Positions 42,751-51,368 of a stretch of DNA of 64,000 nt are shown here, piece by piece. The stretch spans positions 2,356,001 to 2,420,000 of the forward strand of contig NZ_CP126161.1 of the NCBI RefSeq assembly GCF_030127105.1. The letters run 5' to 3'. The notes under the pieces are model-generated. The model ran no database searches. It had not been told where the DNA came from and was given only the letters and a program-made list of their open reading frames with translations. Within the stretch, counting starts at the first letter, position 1; every line of letters begins with the position of its first letter. A program made the translations under genes and the position numbers. The DNA comes from Haloarcula pelagica (GTDB lineage Archaea; Halobacteriota; Halobacteria; Halobacteriales; Haloarculaceae).

Positions 42751-43743
42751 ATGGAGTGTGACAAGTGCGGTGCGGACGCGGTGCTGCACGCGGCCTACTC
42801 GGGGCTCTATCTCTGTGAGGACCACCTCTGTCGGGCCGTCGAGAAACGGGTCCGCCGCCGGATCCGCGAGGACGGGCTGGTCCCCGACGACGCGACGCCG
42901 GAGGACCCCGAGACGTGGGTCGTCGGGCTCTCCGGGGGGAAAGACAGCGTCGTCCTGACGGAGATCCTGACCGATGTCTTCGAGCAGGACCCACGGATCG
43001 AACTCGTCGCGCTCTCGATCCACGAGGGCATCGAGGGCTACCGCGACGAGAGTCTAGACGCCAGCCGGGAGCTGACAGACGCGCTGGGCATCCGCCACGA
43101 GGTCGTCGGCTACGAGTCCGAGTTCGGCGTCCGGATGGACGAGGTCGTCGAGGACGACCCCGAAGGGATGGCCGCCTGTGCCTACTGCGGCGTGTTCCGC
43201 CGGGACGTGCTCTCGCGGTACGCCGAGAAACTGGACGCTGACAAACTGCTGACCGGCCACAATCTCGACGACGAGGCCGAGACGGCGCTGATGAACTTCT
43301 TGGAGGGCGATGTCGCACAGATGGCGAAACACTTCGACGCCTCGCTGGGCCCCTTCGAGGGCGACGGGGACGCGCCGACCGACCGCGCCCGCGAAACACA
43401 GGACCACCACGTCCCGCGGGCCAAACCCCTGCGTGACATCCCCGAGAAGGAGGTCGCGCTGTACGCTCGCTTCCGGGACCTGCCGGCCCACATCACCGAG
43501 TGTCCCCACGCCGAGGAGGCCTACCGGGGAGAGATCCAGGAGCTGATGCTGGGCCTCGAACAGAACCACCCCGGGACGCGCCACTCGATCATGGCTGGCT
43601 ACGAGAAACTGGCCGCCCTGGCGGCCGACACCTACGGCGGTGACGACGCCGAGGCCGACTTCGGGGAGTGTGAGAACTGCGGCGCGCCGACCGCCCGCGA
43701 CCGCTGCCGGAAGTGCAACCTGCTGGACGCGCTGGACGCCTGA
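42751..43743 (+). CDS. ncsA: tRNA 2-thiolation protein NcsA (TtuA/Ncs6 family)
   Basis: A 330-residue PP-loop ATPase that thiolates U34 of tRNAs using sulfur relayed from a SAMP ubiquitin-like carrier. An N-terminal zinc finger (CDKC...CEDHLC) precedes the PP-loop SGGKDS (61-66). The catalytic CAYCG (C143, C146) and the later LTGHNLDDEAETALMNFLEG motif are present, and a C-terminal zinc finger (CENCG...CRKC) closes the protein. The architecture is complete. Confidence 0.92.
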   Translation: MECDKCGADAVLHAAYSGLYLCEDHLCRAVEKRVRRRIREDGLVPDDATPEDPETWVVGLSGGKDSVVLTEILTDVFEQDPRIELVALSIHEGIEGYRDESLDASRELTDALGIRHEVVGYESEFGVRMDEVVEDDPEGMAACAYCGVFRRDVLSRYAEKLDADKLLTGHNLDDEAETALMNFLEGDVAQMAKHFDASLGPFEGDGDAPTDRARETQDHHVPRAKPLRDIPEKEVALYARFRDLPAHITECPHAEEAYRGEIQELMLGLEQNHPGTRHSIMAGYEKLAALAADTYGGDDAEADFGECENCGAPTARDRCRKCNLLDALDA

Positions 43744-43782
43744 GACCGTTGTCAACTTCGATACTGTCCCGTTGATACTATC

Positions 43783-43791
43783 ACCGTTCGA
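43783..43791 (+). promoter_or_regulatory. TATA-like element for the pilin-like gene
   Basis: GATACTATC is centred about 27 bases before the ATG at 43814. Confidence 0.4.
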
Positions 43792-43813
43792 GTACTACTT
43801 CCCACTCGATACG

Positions 43814-45091
43814 ATGGTCCCCGGGGTCTCTTTCGCCAGTGAGCGGAGCGTCTCGCCGGTCGTCGGCGGTGTCCTCATGCTCGGTATCGTGGTGTTGCTG
43901 GTGGGGGCGTCCGCCGTGTTCGTCTTCCAGTTGACCGAGGAACAGACGCCCGCCCCGGAGACGGCCTTCGACCTCGAACGGACCGACAGCGGCGCCTACG
44001 AACTCGTCCACGAGGCCGGGCCGGAACTCGACGGCGACCGCGTCACGCTCCGTGGCGTCGCCGATCCTGATGTCCTCCGCGGTCGGACGCTTTCGGCCGG
44101 CCAGTCGGTCGTCGTCTTCCCCCAGGACGAGACCGTCCGGATCGTCTGGATCGAATCCGAGGGGGAACCGTCCTCCTACATCCTCTCGCGGTTCGACATC
44201 GGGGCGACGGTCGCCTCCGGTCGGTTCCCCGGCGGGACGATCTTCACCGGCAACGCCACCGAGATCACCACCATCGCCGGCGACGGCGGCACCGTCAGCG
44301 TGGTCCCGAACGCCAGCGGGATCGAAGCCATCGGCCCGCCAAACGCCGATGTCACCGGCGACGGCGCACCGGGTGTCCCGTACGTCAACGGGAGCGGGGC
44401 CGTCAAACTCGTCGACGCGACCGGGGACGTGACCACCGTCACGACCAGCGCGACCGTCCCCGATGTCACCGAAGACAAGACGCGCCTGGCCACCGGCTCC
44501 TGGAACGGGAGCCCGCCGTCGGTGTTTTTCGTCAACGACACGAGCCCGTCGGCCATCTACCGAGCGACGCCCGCCGGCGGCGGGACCGTCGTCGCGGCGC
44601 CGGGCGACGGGGCGAACGCGGTCGTCGGACCGGGCGACATCGACGGCGACGGCACGGACGAACTCGTCTTCGTCGACGCGAGCCAGACGGTCCAGTATCT
44701 CGAACCCGGCGGCAGCGTCCAGGATACGTCGGTCAGTCTCGGCTCCAGTACCGGCATCGGTGCCGGGACGATGGCCGACTTCGACGGCGACGGCGCGGTC
44801 CGAGTCGCCAGTGTCGACGGCGGCAACGATATCGTCCTCACGGACGACACCGGCGGGGACACGGTGACGAGCGGCGACGTGACGGGCGGGTCGGCACCCA
44901 CCGCACAGAAAGCGACCACGGCGGCTGCCGATGTCGACGGCGACAGCACTCCCGAACTGGTCTACCTGGAAGAGAGCACCGGCGACGTGAAGTATCTCGA
45001 CGACATCGGCAGCGGGACGATCGACATCGAGTTCCTGAACGACGCGGACGGCGACCGGATCGACGGCTACGCACAGACGGGCGTGGCCTGA
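43814..45091 (+). CDS. Type IV pilin-like protein with FG-GAP/VCBS-like repeats
   Basis: A 425-residue secreted protein. The N-terminus ERSVSPVVGGVLMLGIVVLL followed by a hydrophobic stretch is the archaeal type IV pilin (DUF1628-like) signal, processed by a PibD-type prepilin peptidase. The body is much longer than a usual pilin (about 120-160 residues). It holds at least four calcium-loop repeats of the FG-GAP/VCBS kind: DVTGDGAPGVPYV, DIDGDGTDELVFV, DFDGDGAVRVASV and DVDGDSTPELVYL. These suggest a partial beta-propeller displayed on a pilus-like or membrane-anchored stalk. Confidence 0.78.
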   Translation: MVPGVSFASERSVSPVVGGVLMLGIVVLLVGASAVFVFQLTEEQTPAPETAFDLERTDSGAYELVHEAGPELDGDRVTLRGVADPDVLRGRTLSAGQSVVVFPQDETVRIVWIESEGEPSSYILSRFDIGATVASGRFPGGTIFTGNATEITTIAGDGGTVSVVPNASGIEAIGPPNADVTGDGAPGVPYVNGSGAVKLVDATGDVTTVTTSATVPDVTEDKTRLATGSWNGSPPSVFFVNDTSPSAIYRATPAGGGTVVAAPGDGANAVVGPGDIDGDGTDELVFVDASQTVQYLEPGGSVQDTSVSLGSSTGIGAGTMADFDGDGAVRVASVDGGNDIVLTDDTGGDTVTSGDVTGGSAPTAQKATTAAADVDGDSTPELVYLEESTGDVKYLDDIGSGTIDIEFLNDADGDRIDGYAQTGVA

Positions 45092-45110
45092 CGGCGTCGC
45101 TGGTCGGGCG

Positions 45111-45116
45111 AAAAAA
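45111..45116 (-). terminator. Oligo-T terminator after ftsZ2
   Basis: AAAAAA on the plus strand is TTTTTT on the ftsZ2 coding strand, 31 bases after its stop. Confidence 0.5.
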
Positions 45117-45146
45117 CGGGAGAAGTGGGGGTCGGGAGTCGACGGG

Positions 45147-46388
45147 TTACTCGTTGGTCCGGATCACGTCGAGACCGTTGTTGGTCTCGACCTCGCTGCG
45201 CCCGCCGTCGGTCTCGCCGTAGCCCGCGGAGTGGCCGCTGCTGCTCCGACCACCGCTCTGGCCGCCGGCGCTCGCGCCACCGGTTTCGACGTTCTCGCTG
45301 GCGTCGAAGGAGGTGTCGTCGCCGACCTCCTGGATGGCCTCACGGGACTTGTTGGCCTGCTTCTGGGTCGTCGGCCCCAGGACCTGTGCGGACTGGACGC
45401 CGGTCATGATCGCCATGACGCGGACCTTGCCCTTGTACTCTTCCTGGATGCGGGCGCCCCAGATGACGTTCGCCGAGGCCTCCAGGCGCTCGGTGATGTT
45501 CTGGGCGATGCCCTCGGCCTCCTTCAGCGTGAGGTCCGGGCCGCCGGTGATGTGGACCAGGCCGCCGCTGGCGCCGCGGTAGTCCACGTCCAGCAGCGGG
45601 TGGTTCATCGCGTCCTTGACGACCTCCTGTGTCTTGTTCTTGTCCTGGGTCTCGCCGACCAGCATGACGGCGACGCCGCCCTGGTTCATGATCGATGTCA
45701 TGTCGGCGTAGTCCAGGTTGATCAGGCTCGGTTGGGTGATCGTCTCGGAGATCCCCTTGACGGTTTCGGCGATGATCTGGTCCATCACCGAGAAGGCCTT
45801 CCCGATCGGCAGGTTCGGGACGTAGTCGAGCAGGCGGTTGTTGTCCAGGACGATGATCGAGTCGGCTTCCTGGCGGAGCTTCTCCAGCCCTTCTTCTGCC
45901 TTGACGGTGCGGGCACGCTCGACGTTGAACGGCGTCGACACCATGCCGACGACGATCGCGCCCTGCTCTTTGGCGATCTTCGAGACCACGGGGGCGGCAC
46001 CCGTCCCGGTCCCGCCACCCATACCGGCGGTGACGAAGACCAGGTCGGCGTCGCCCAGGACTTCCTTGATCGTGCCCTGGGCCATCTCGGTCGCCCGCTC
46101 GCCCATCGAGGGGTCGCCACCGGCACCGAGGCCGTTGGTCAGGGACTTCCCGACGAGGATCTTCGTGTCGGCCTCGATCATCTTGAGGTGCTGCTTGTCC
46201 GTGTTGATCGCCACGGTGTCGGCACCTTCGACGCCGATGTTGTACAGGCGGTTGACCGTGTTGTTCCCGGCGCCACCGCAGCCGACGATGACGATACGGG
46301 GGTCACCGAACCCGTCGACATCTTCGTCCGACAGCTGCTTCTGTTCTTGCTCGTCGCGTTCGAGGGCTTCGTTGACGATATCCTGCAT
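45147..46388 (-). CDS. ftsZ2: Cell-division GTPase FtsZ2
   Basis: A 413-residue tubulin homologue. N-terminal nucleotide contacts [19 protein letters not shown], the signature [20 protein letters not shown] and the T7-loop region [20 protein letters not shown] are complete. The start [10 protein letters not shown] and the sequence around [20 protein letters not shown] match haloarchaeal FtsZ2, not FtsZ1. FtsZ2 drives ring constriction after FtsZ1 scaffolds the site. The tail is a Gly/Ser linker ending LDVIRTNE, a likely binding tail. It starts 2 bases after an RHH gene and is its operon partner. Confidence 0.95.
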   Translation of the reverse strand: MQDIVNEALERDEQEQKQLSDEDVDGFGDPRIVIVGCGGAGNNTVNRLYNIGVEGADTVAINTDKQHLKMIEADTKILVGKSLTNGLGAGGDPSMGERATEMAQGTIKEVLGDADLVFVTAGMGGGTGTGAAPVVSKIAKEQGAIVVGMVSTPFNVERARTVKAEEGLEKLRQEADSIIVLDNNRLLDYVPNLPIGKAFSVMDQIIAETVKGISETITQPSLINLDYADMTSIMNQGGVAVMLVGETQDKNKTQEVVKDAMNHPLLDVDYRGASGGLVHITGGPDLTLKEAEGIAQNITERLEASANVIWGARIQEEYKGKVRVMAIMTGVQSAQVLGPTTQKQANKSREAIQEVGDDTSFDASENVETGGASAGGQSGGRSSSGHSAGYGETDGGRSEVETNNGLDVIRTNE

Positions 46389-46390
46389 CG

Positions 46391-46570
46391 TTATGCCCTC
46401 GCCCAGCTCCGCTTGCGGTTCCCGGTCCGCTCGGAGTTCTCCTGCTCGGCGAGCATCTCACGAACAGCGGCCCGGATCGCCTCGCTCCGGTTGGGGTACT
46501 CCCCCGTCGCGACCATCTGTTCGACCTCTTCGATCTGCTGTTTCGGAATCCGTAGTGTCACACGCTCCAT
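46391..46570 (-). CDS. Ribbon-helix-helix (CopG/MetJ-like) protein in the ftsZ2 operon
   Basis: A 59-residue RHH protein. The strand [20 protein letters not shown] and helices [19 protein letters not shown] form the complete DNA-binding fold, with a short basic tail ([11 protein letters not shown]). RHH proteins bind operators as dimers and often autoregulate. Only 2 bases separate its stop from ftsZ2, so the two are certainly co-transcribed. An inverted repeat near the predicted transcription start is a candidate operator. Confidence 0.88.
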   Translation of the reverse strand: MERVTLRIPKQQIEEVEQMVATGEYPNRSEAIRAAVREMLAEQENSERTGNRKRSWARA

Positions 46571-46589
46571 GTTCGTATTTCCCCTTTGG

Positions 46590-46596
46590 GTAAGAC
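46590..46596. promoter_or_regulatory. Third copy of the GTAAGAC half-site
   Basis: GTAAGAC lies 20 bases before the RHH start codon; it is the same heptamer as in the arms of the inverted repeat at 46687-46709. Confidence 0.4.
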
Positions 46597-46686
46597 GACT
46601 CGGTCCGGTGCCGTACGCGGCCCGGGCCGACTGTTTACACGGCGAAACCGCCGGACTGCGGCGTCCATGCCGCCCCGGCGACCGCC

Positions 46687-46709
46687 GCGTAAGACAAGCC
46701 GTCTTACGC
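46687..46709. promoter_or_regulatory. Candidate operator of the RHH-ftsZ2 operon
   Basis: A perfect 9-base inverted repeat, GCGTAAGAC-AAGCC-GTCTTACGC, overlaps the transcription start predicted from the TATA element at about 46735. Its size and symmetry suit a dimer-of-dimers RHH repressor, or the stem of a hairpin at the extreme 5' end of the mRNA. Confidence 0.5.
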
Positions 46710-46729
46710 AACCTGTACCACAGACCGTT

Positions 46730-46740
46730 ATGTATTAAAA
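46730..46740 (-). promoter_or_regulatory. TATA element of the RHH-ftsZ2 operon
   Basis: TTTTAATACAT on the minus strand predicts a start near 46708 and a leader of about 140 bases before the RHH start codon. Confidence 0.45.
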
Positions 46741-46808
46741 CTTTCCCCGGTCGTATGACATCGGGACGTTTCCGACGCAAACGGGGCTGTCTGTGGCGTA
46801 CACGGCGT

Positions 46809-47414
46809 TTACGAATTATCGAGAACGTCGGCTGCTGGCGTCCGGCGGCCACAACTCGGGCAGAATCCCCAGTCCGACCGGAGCTCGTCACCGCACTCAC
46901 AGAACACGCGGCGGGACGCTTTTTCCCCACAGTTCGGGCAGTAAACGTGGGACGACGACACCGTCTCACCACACTGGGCACAGTCACGTGCCACGCTCGA
47001 CTCGGCGGTTTCGTCGGCGGCCGAGTCCGTCTTACGTGACTCAGCGTCGTGTGACACATCCGCCGACGGGTCGTGTGACACGCCGTCGGCGCCGTCGGAC
47101 TCGGACTCCGAATCCGGCGTCACAGACCGCGAGTCGCCGTCAAGCGTGATGTTTACGTTCACGTCCTGTGCGCGCTGACGGCTGGGGGCGTCGTCGAGTC
47201 TGTCGGCGATGATCGTGTCGACACGCTCCGCGATGAACTCGTCGATGCTGTCCATGTCCGTCGACGTGGGAGACACGGCACCGTCGGCCGTCGAAGGCGT
47301 GCCCTCTCCCAGGTACTCCCGGAGGGCTTCCCGCATGACCTCGCTCTTGGAGGCGTCGAACTCCTCGAGCCGTGCGACGAGGTCGTCGTCGGCGCGGAAC
47401 GTGATCTTGCTCAT
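46809..47414 (-). CDS. RHH protein with C-terminal double zinc ribbon
   Basis: A 201-residue protein. The N-terminus [20 protein letters not shown] and [17 protein letters not shown] form an RHH domain. An acidic Ser/Asp linker of about 90 residues follows, including [13 protein letters not shown]. Two zinc ribbons close the protein: [20 protein letters not shown] and [20 protein letters not shown]. The start MSKITFR was chosen since the RHH strand begins there. It lies upstream of the RHH-ftsZ2 operon on the same strand, separated by a promoter region, and may regulate it. Confidence 0.8.
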   Translation of the reverse strand: MSKITFRADDDLVARLEEFDASKSEVMREALREYLGEGTPSTADGAVSPTSTDMDSIDEFIAERVDTIIADRLDDAPSRQRAQDVNVNITLDGDSRSVTPDSESESDGADGVSHDPSADVSHDAESRKTDSAADETAESSVARDCAQCGETVSSSHVYCPNCGEKASRRVFCECGDELRSDWGFCPSCGRRTPAADVLDNS

Positions 47415-47482
47415 CCGACTCGTCAGACACGATGGCGCCCGAGTAATTAAATCTTCCCGCGCTGTCTGACGGCTGTCTGTCG

Positions 47483-47704
47483 TCAGTCGTCTCGGGGGTC
47501 GAACCCGACTTCCCAGTCGTCCCCGCAGTTCGGACATGTAACCGAGTAGGTGTCTGATCTGAGGAGATGCGACTCGACGGTCACCTCGAAGCCCTCGATG
47601 TCACGCGCGCACTCGACGTGGAACCCCTCTCCGCAGTGATCGCACGTGACGGACTTCTTGGCGTTGGTCAAGCGGTCGTTGCAGTATGGGCAGTCCCCGA
47701 GCAC
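47483..47704 (-). CDS. Small zinc-ribbon protein
   Basis: A 73-residue protein with three CxxC knuckles: CPYCNDRL, CDHCGEGFHVEC and CPNCGDDW. The first two could form one RING/treble-clef-like site (CPYC...CDHC...HVEC). A GTG at 47704 was chosen because the TATA element at 47732-47739 predicts transcription beginning near 47709; the GTG at 47725 used in a longer reading would lie upstream of that point. Function unknown. Confidence 0.6.
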   Translation of the reverse strand: MLGDCPYCNDRLTNAKKSVTCDHCGEGFHVECARDIEGFEVTVESHLLRSDTYSVTCPNCGDDWEVGFDPRDD

Positions 47705-47731
47705 CGTACCACTGTCTACGCCCACCGTCAG

Positions 47732-47739
47732 TAATATTC
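47732..47739 (-). promoter_or_regulatory. TATA element for the small zinc-ribbon gene
   Basis: GAATATTA on the minus strand, centred about 31 bases before the GTG at 47704. Confidence 0.45.
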
Positions 47740-47792
47740 TTTCGTGCGATTCGCCCGTGTGACGGTCAGCCGCACCCCTGTCGAATAATAAC

Positions 47793-47800
47793 CCTTAAGT
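47793..47800 (+). promoter_or_regulatory. TATA element for tRNA-Tyr
   Basis: CCTTAAGT lies about 31 bases before the 5' end of the tRNA, consistent with a short 5' leader. Confidence 0.5.
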
Positions 47801-47827
47801 CTTGACAGCGGGTCGTTTCTCACGTAA

Positions 47828-47901
47828 CCGCCCTTAGCTCAGACTGGTAGAGCAGTCGACTGTAGATCGACTTGTCCCCCGTTCAAATCGGGGAGGGCGG
47901 A
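47828..47901 (+). tRNA. tRNA-Tyr (GTA anticodon)
   Basis: A complete 74-base cloverleaf without intron. Acceptor stem CCGCCCT/AGGGCGG with discriminator A, D stem GCTC/GAGC, anticodon stem GTCGA/TCGAC around loop CTGTAGA, and T stem CCCCG/CGGGG around TTCAAAT. The C1-G72 pair is the archaeal tyrosine identity feature. CCA is not encoded, as usual in archaea. Confidence 0.97.
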
Positions 47902-48057
47902 CTTCTCCAGCGAACGACGTGAGCAGTAAAATCTCCGCAAACGGTCGTTTGTGGGCTATAAGGTCCAGTTTCCCAGAGTGTCACAATACTAATTCCGGTC
48001 GACCCGTGGACCGACACTCGCTCCCCGACGGTGCCAGGCAGTCCGACTGTTCCGTGG
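47902..48057. other. Region after tRNA-Tyr with a hairpin
   Basis: No gene is supported. CAAACG-GT-CGTTTG (47938-47951) can form a small hairpin downstream of the tRNA. A CTATAAGG element follows but leads to no coding sequence. Confidence 0.3.
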
Positions 48058-49626
48058 TCACTCGCTCAGTCGACTCGCAGTCCGTGAGATCTCGTCGACG
48101 GTCGCGGCCTGTTGTTCGGTCGCGGCGGCGATCTGCTCGACCTCCGCGACGACGGTGTCGCTCTGTTCGACGAGTTCGTCGAGCATACTCGCGATCGCTT
48201 CGGTCGTCGCGGCCTGGTCGTCTGTCGCCGCCGAGACCTCTTTGATACCGTCGGCCGTCTCGCGGACCGCATCGGTGATGTCAGCGAGCAGGTCCATCGC
48301 CTCCCCGACCCGTTCGATCCCGCGTTCGATCTGCTCGGTCGTGGTGTCGAGACTCTCGACCGTCTCGGTGGTGTCGGCCTGGATGTCGGCGACCAACGTC
48401 TCGATCTCGCTGGCACGGGCCTGCGAGTCGCCGGCCAGGGACTTCACCTCGTCGGCGACGACGGCGAACCCCGACCCGGCCTCCCCGGCACGCGCCGCCT
48501 CGATCGAGGCGTTGAGCGCGAGGATGTTGGTCTGCTCGGCGATGTCGTTGATGACCTCGACGACTTCGTCGATCTCACTGACGCGGTCCCGGAGATCGTC
48601 GACATCGTCGGCGACCTCGTCCACGGCCGAACTGACACCGTCCATCACGTCCACGGCCTCGTCAGCAGCGGTCTGGCCCTCTTCGGCGAGGTCGCGGGCG
48701 CGTGTACTACTGGTCTCGACCTGTGACGCGCTGGCGGCGACCTCCTCGATGGTCGCACTCATCCCGGAGACCTCCCTGGCGATGGTGTCGACGTGCGCCG
48801 CCTGGTCGTCGGTCAACCCCGAGATCTGTTGTGTTCGCTGGGCGATATCGTCCGCCGAGCGACGGAGCTCGGCCAGTGGTTCCTCTAGGTCTTCCTCCAC
48901 CTCCGTCGCCAGGCGCTCGCGGCGGGCGGCCTCCGCCTGGACTTTCTCGTTGTACGAGTGGATGTACGTGTCCGCGACGACCTGCATATCGAGGTTGATG
49001 ATGCGCAGCACCGACAGCAACTCCCGTCCGAACGCCGTGATCTCCTCGTCGAGAGCCGACTCGACCGAGTCGGGGAGGTCGGTCGACTCGTCGCCCGACG
49101 CCGCCGCGGTGCCGCCGTCGGCCGCCGTCCCGGGCCACTCCGAGGCCAGGCGGTCGCTGACACGCGATTCGAGTCGGTCGGCGAGCAGTGGCAGGATCAG
49201 GTCGTAGTACACCCCGTACTGGCCGATGTAGTGTTTCATCGGCATCTCCAGAACGTCGTGGAGTTTGCCGATCCGGGCACGGTTCCGGAAGTACTCCTCC
49301 CCGTAGTCCCCGCCCGCGAGGGTCGTGAAGTACGCTTCCTGAGTCTGTTTGAGCGCGTCGATCGCTTTCGGCGACCGCTCGATGACTTCGACAGTCTGGT
49401 CGTGTTCGAGGAGGTTCTCGTAGAACTGCTCGCCGATCGTTTCGGCGTGGTCCTCGAACGTCTCCTGCAGCGTCAGCAACCGATCTACGTCGGCGTCGTC
49501 GAACCCGACGAACGACTTGCGCCATGCGATCTCCGATTCGTCGAGGCCGATGTCGGACAGCAAGGCGTCCGCGTCGACCTGATCGTTCAGTCCGCCCCGA
49601 CCGAACAGATTCGCGTAGTCGCTCAT
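48058..49626 (-). CDS. hemAT: HemAT-like globin-coupled chemotaxis transducer
   Basis: A 522-residue soluble transducer. The globin sensor (about 15-190) has [20 protein letters not shown] and the haem-proximal region [20 protein letters not shown], where the His is the expected ligand. A linker of about 45 residues leads to the MCP signalling domain, whose hairpin tip is [20 protein letters not shown]. No membrane segment is present, as in HemAT. It senses O2 and signals to CheA. MSDYANLF was taken as the start; MSSRS five codons upstream is possible. Confidence 0.88.
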   Translation of the reverse strand: MSDYANLFGRGGLNDQVDADALLSDIGLDESEIAWRKSFVGFDDADVDRLLTLQETFEDHAETIGEQFYENLLEHDQTVEVIERSPKAIDALKQTQEAYFTTLAGGDYGEEYFRNRARIGKLHDVLEMPMKHYIGQYGVYYDLILPLLADRLESRVSDRLASEWPGTAADGGTAAASGDESTDLPDSVESALDEEITAFGRELLSVLRIINLDMQVVADTYIHSYNEKVQAEAARRERLATEVEEDLEEPLAELRRSADDIAQRTQQISGLTDDQAAHVDTIAREVSGMSATIEEVAASASQVETSSTRARDLAEEGQTAADEAVDVMDGVSSAVDEVADDVDDLRDRVSEIDEVVEVINDIAEQTNILALNASIEAARAGEAGSGFAVVADEVKSLAGDSQARASEIETLVADIQADTTETVESLDTTTEQIERGIERVGEAMDLLADITDAVRETADGIKEVSAATDDQAATTEAIASMLDELVEQSDTVVAEVEQIAAATEQQAATVDEISRTASRLSE

Positions 49627-49777
49627 ACTACGAGACGACATCGGTTTCGCAAAACAGTTTGCATCTGCTTCCCGATGCCGACGCGGATACGGCTGCGGAC
49701 GGTCCCGTCGACCGGCCCCGTCTCGGCGAACAAATCGGGAGACTCCAGCCGCGTAAAATGGCGTGAACGATCTCCGG

Positions 49778-49786
49778 TTTTTATAC
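49778..49786 (+). promoter_or_regulatory. TATA element for the 52-residue zinc-ribbon gene
   Basis: GTTTTTATA predicts transcription near 49810, a few bases before the ATG at 49819. Confidence 0.5.
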
Positions 49787-49818
49787 CGCCGTGGCGAGTA
49801 CGGTTGACGTGGTCGTCG

Positions 49819-49977
49819 ATGGGTGTCTTTGACAAGGCGAAAGTCGTCTCCGGGTTGGGCACAGCGGACCGACAGCCGTACGTCTGTCTGTCCTGCCGGA
49901 GCGCCTTCGAGATCCAATACCACTCCTGTCCGGTCTGCGGTGGGTACGACATCCGCCGGGCGAAGTGGGTCGAGTAG
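49819..49977 (+). CDS. 52-residue zinc-ribbon protein
   Basis: A very small protein, easily missed by gene callers: [19 protein letters not shown] then [20 protein letters not shown] and [12 protein letters not shown]. The four cysteines (CLSC, CPVC) form one zinc ribbon. A well-placed TATA element and G/C-rich third positions support it as real. Many haloarchaea encode such micro-zinc-finger proteins; their roles are largely unknown. Confidence 0.75.
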   Translation: MGVFDKAKVVSGLGTADRQPYVCLSCRSAFEIQYHSCPVCGGYDIRRAKWVE

Positions 49978-50085
49978 CTGTCGGCGTCCACATGGCACGT
50001 CCGCCGCGACCCGCACGCGGGCTCACGCCCGTTTTTCCACGCGCTCGGAGGAAGGCATTAGTGCCGACCGCCGCTATCGCGAGGT

Positions 50086-51075
50086 GTGAACCACCGACCA
50101 CTCGGTTCGACCGGTTACGAAGTGACAGACGTTGGCTTTGGAACTTGGAACATCGGCGGTGATTGGGGAGATGTCGACGCCGAGGAGGGGCGCGAGGCGG
50201 TTCGGGCCGCACTCGACGCCGGCATCGACTTCATCGACACCGCCGATGTCTACGGCGACGGCTTCAGCGAACAACGGATCGCCGAGGTACTTGACGAGCG
50301 AGGGGTCCGCGACGAGGTCACCGTCGCGACGAAGGCCGGACGGCGCCTGGACCCCCACACCGCCGACCGCTACAACTACGAGAACCTCTCGCGGTTCGTC
50401 GACCGTTCTCGGGAGTACCTCGGGACCGATACCCTCGAACTGGTGCAGTTGCACTGCCCGCCGACGGAGGCGTACTACCAGCCGGAGACCTTCGAGGCCC
50501 TGGAACGCCTGCAGGAGGAAGGGAAGGTCGACCACTACGGCGTCAGCGTCGAGAAAGTCGAGCAGGCCCTGAAAGCTATCGAGTACCCCGGGGTCGAGAC
50601 CGTCCAGATCATCTTCAACATGTTCCGCCAGCGCCCGGCGGAGCTGTTCTTCGAGGAGGCCGCCCGGCGTGATATCGGTGTCATCGCACGGGTGCCACTC
50701 GCCTCCGGACTGCTGACCGGGACGCTCTCGCGGGACATGGAGTTCCCCGAGAACGATCACCGGAACTTCAACGTCGACGGGGAGGCCTTCGACCGCGGAG
50801 AGACCTTCGCGGGTCTCCCCGTCGAGGACGGCTTCGACGCCGTCGACGCGCTCCGGGAGCACGTGCCCGAGCGGATGACCATGGCACAGATGGCGCTGCG
50901 CTGGATCCTCGACCACGACGCGGTGTCGACGGTCATCCCGGGGTCGACGACCCCGGAACACGTCCAGGCCAACGCGGCGGTCAGCGGGATGGAACCGCTG
51001 TCGAACCAGACCCACGGCGCGGTGCGTGACATCTACGAGGACACTGTTTACGACGGTGTCCACCACCGCTGGTAA
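50086..51075 (+). CDS. Aldo/keto reductase
   Basis: A 329-residue AKR of the YajO/PdxI-like class. The tetrad is visible as Asp in DFIDTADVYGDGFSE, Tyr in the same segment, Lys in TVATKAGRRLDP and His in ELVQLHCPPTEAYY. The NADPH-binding end is VSTVIPGSTTPEHVQANAA. It starts with GTG (NHRPLGSTGYEVTDVGFGTW, canonical for the family) after a short leader. Substrate unknown. Confidence 0.9.
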   Translation: MNHRPLGSTGYEVTDVGFGTWNIGGDWGDVDAEEGREAVRAALDAGIDFIDTADVYGDGFSEQRIAEVLDERGVRDEVTVATKAGRRLDPHTADRYNYENLSRFVDRSREYLGTDTLELVQLHCPPTEAYYQPETFEALERLQEEGKVDHYGVSVEKVEQALKAIEYPGVETVQIIFNMFRQRPAELFFEEAARRDIGVIARVPLASGLLTGTLSRDMEFPENDHRNFNVDGEAFDRGETFAGLPVEDGFDAVDALREHVPERMTMAQMALRWILDHDAVSTVIPGSTTPEHVQANAAVSGMEPLSNQTHGAVRDIYEDTVYDGVHHRW

Positions 51076-51368
51076 CGAACTCCTCTCGGTTTACGTATCA
51101 CTTTTCGATCCGTATACTGATCCCAGCCACGCCGATCGCCCGGTCGACAGAGTGGAACTCACCCGAGCATTGTCTTGCGGTTTAGGTACTCGATCTGACT
51201 GTATACGGCCGAAGAAACATACAAAATATGGTAGCTTCTCCGATCCACAGTAATCGAAGACTGACACTTGTCTGACGCCGAACTATCAGAACCCCTTGAT
51301 ATCTGCCGACCGGCACCGACGCCGCTCTCACCGCACCGTTCAAGTACGATTGCAGTAACTACGCGAAC
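51076..51368. other. Lower-GC intergenic region
   Basis: About 290 bases with more A/T than its surroundings, especially 51180-51255. Open frames here lack G/C-rich third positions and no homology is recognised. It may hold the promoter of the cobalamin operon or a decayed insertion. Confidence 0.3.

Noticed and set aside
51159-51300. Possible transposase remnant in the low-GC gap before the cobalamin operon
   Set aside because: The translated fragments show no recognisable transposase motif, and there are no inverted repeats or target-site duplications.
51076-51368. Cobalamin riboswitch upstream of the cobalamin operon
   Set aside because: No B12-box-like conserved core or multi-stem architecture could be recognised, and such riboswitches are not typical of haloarchaea.
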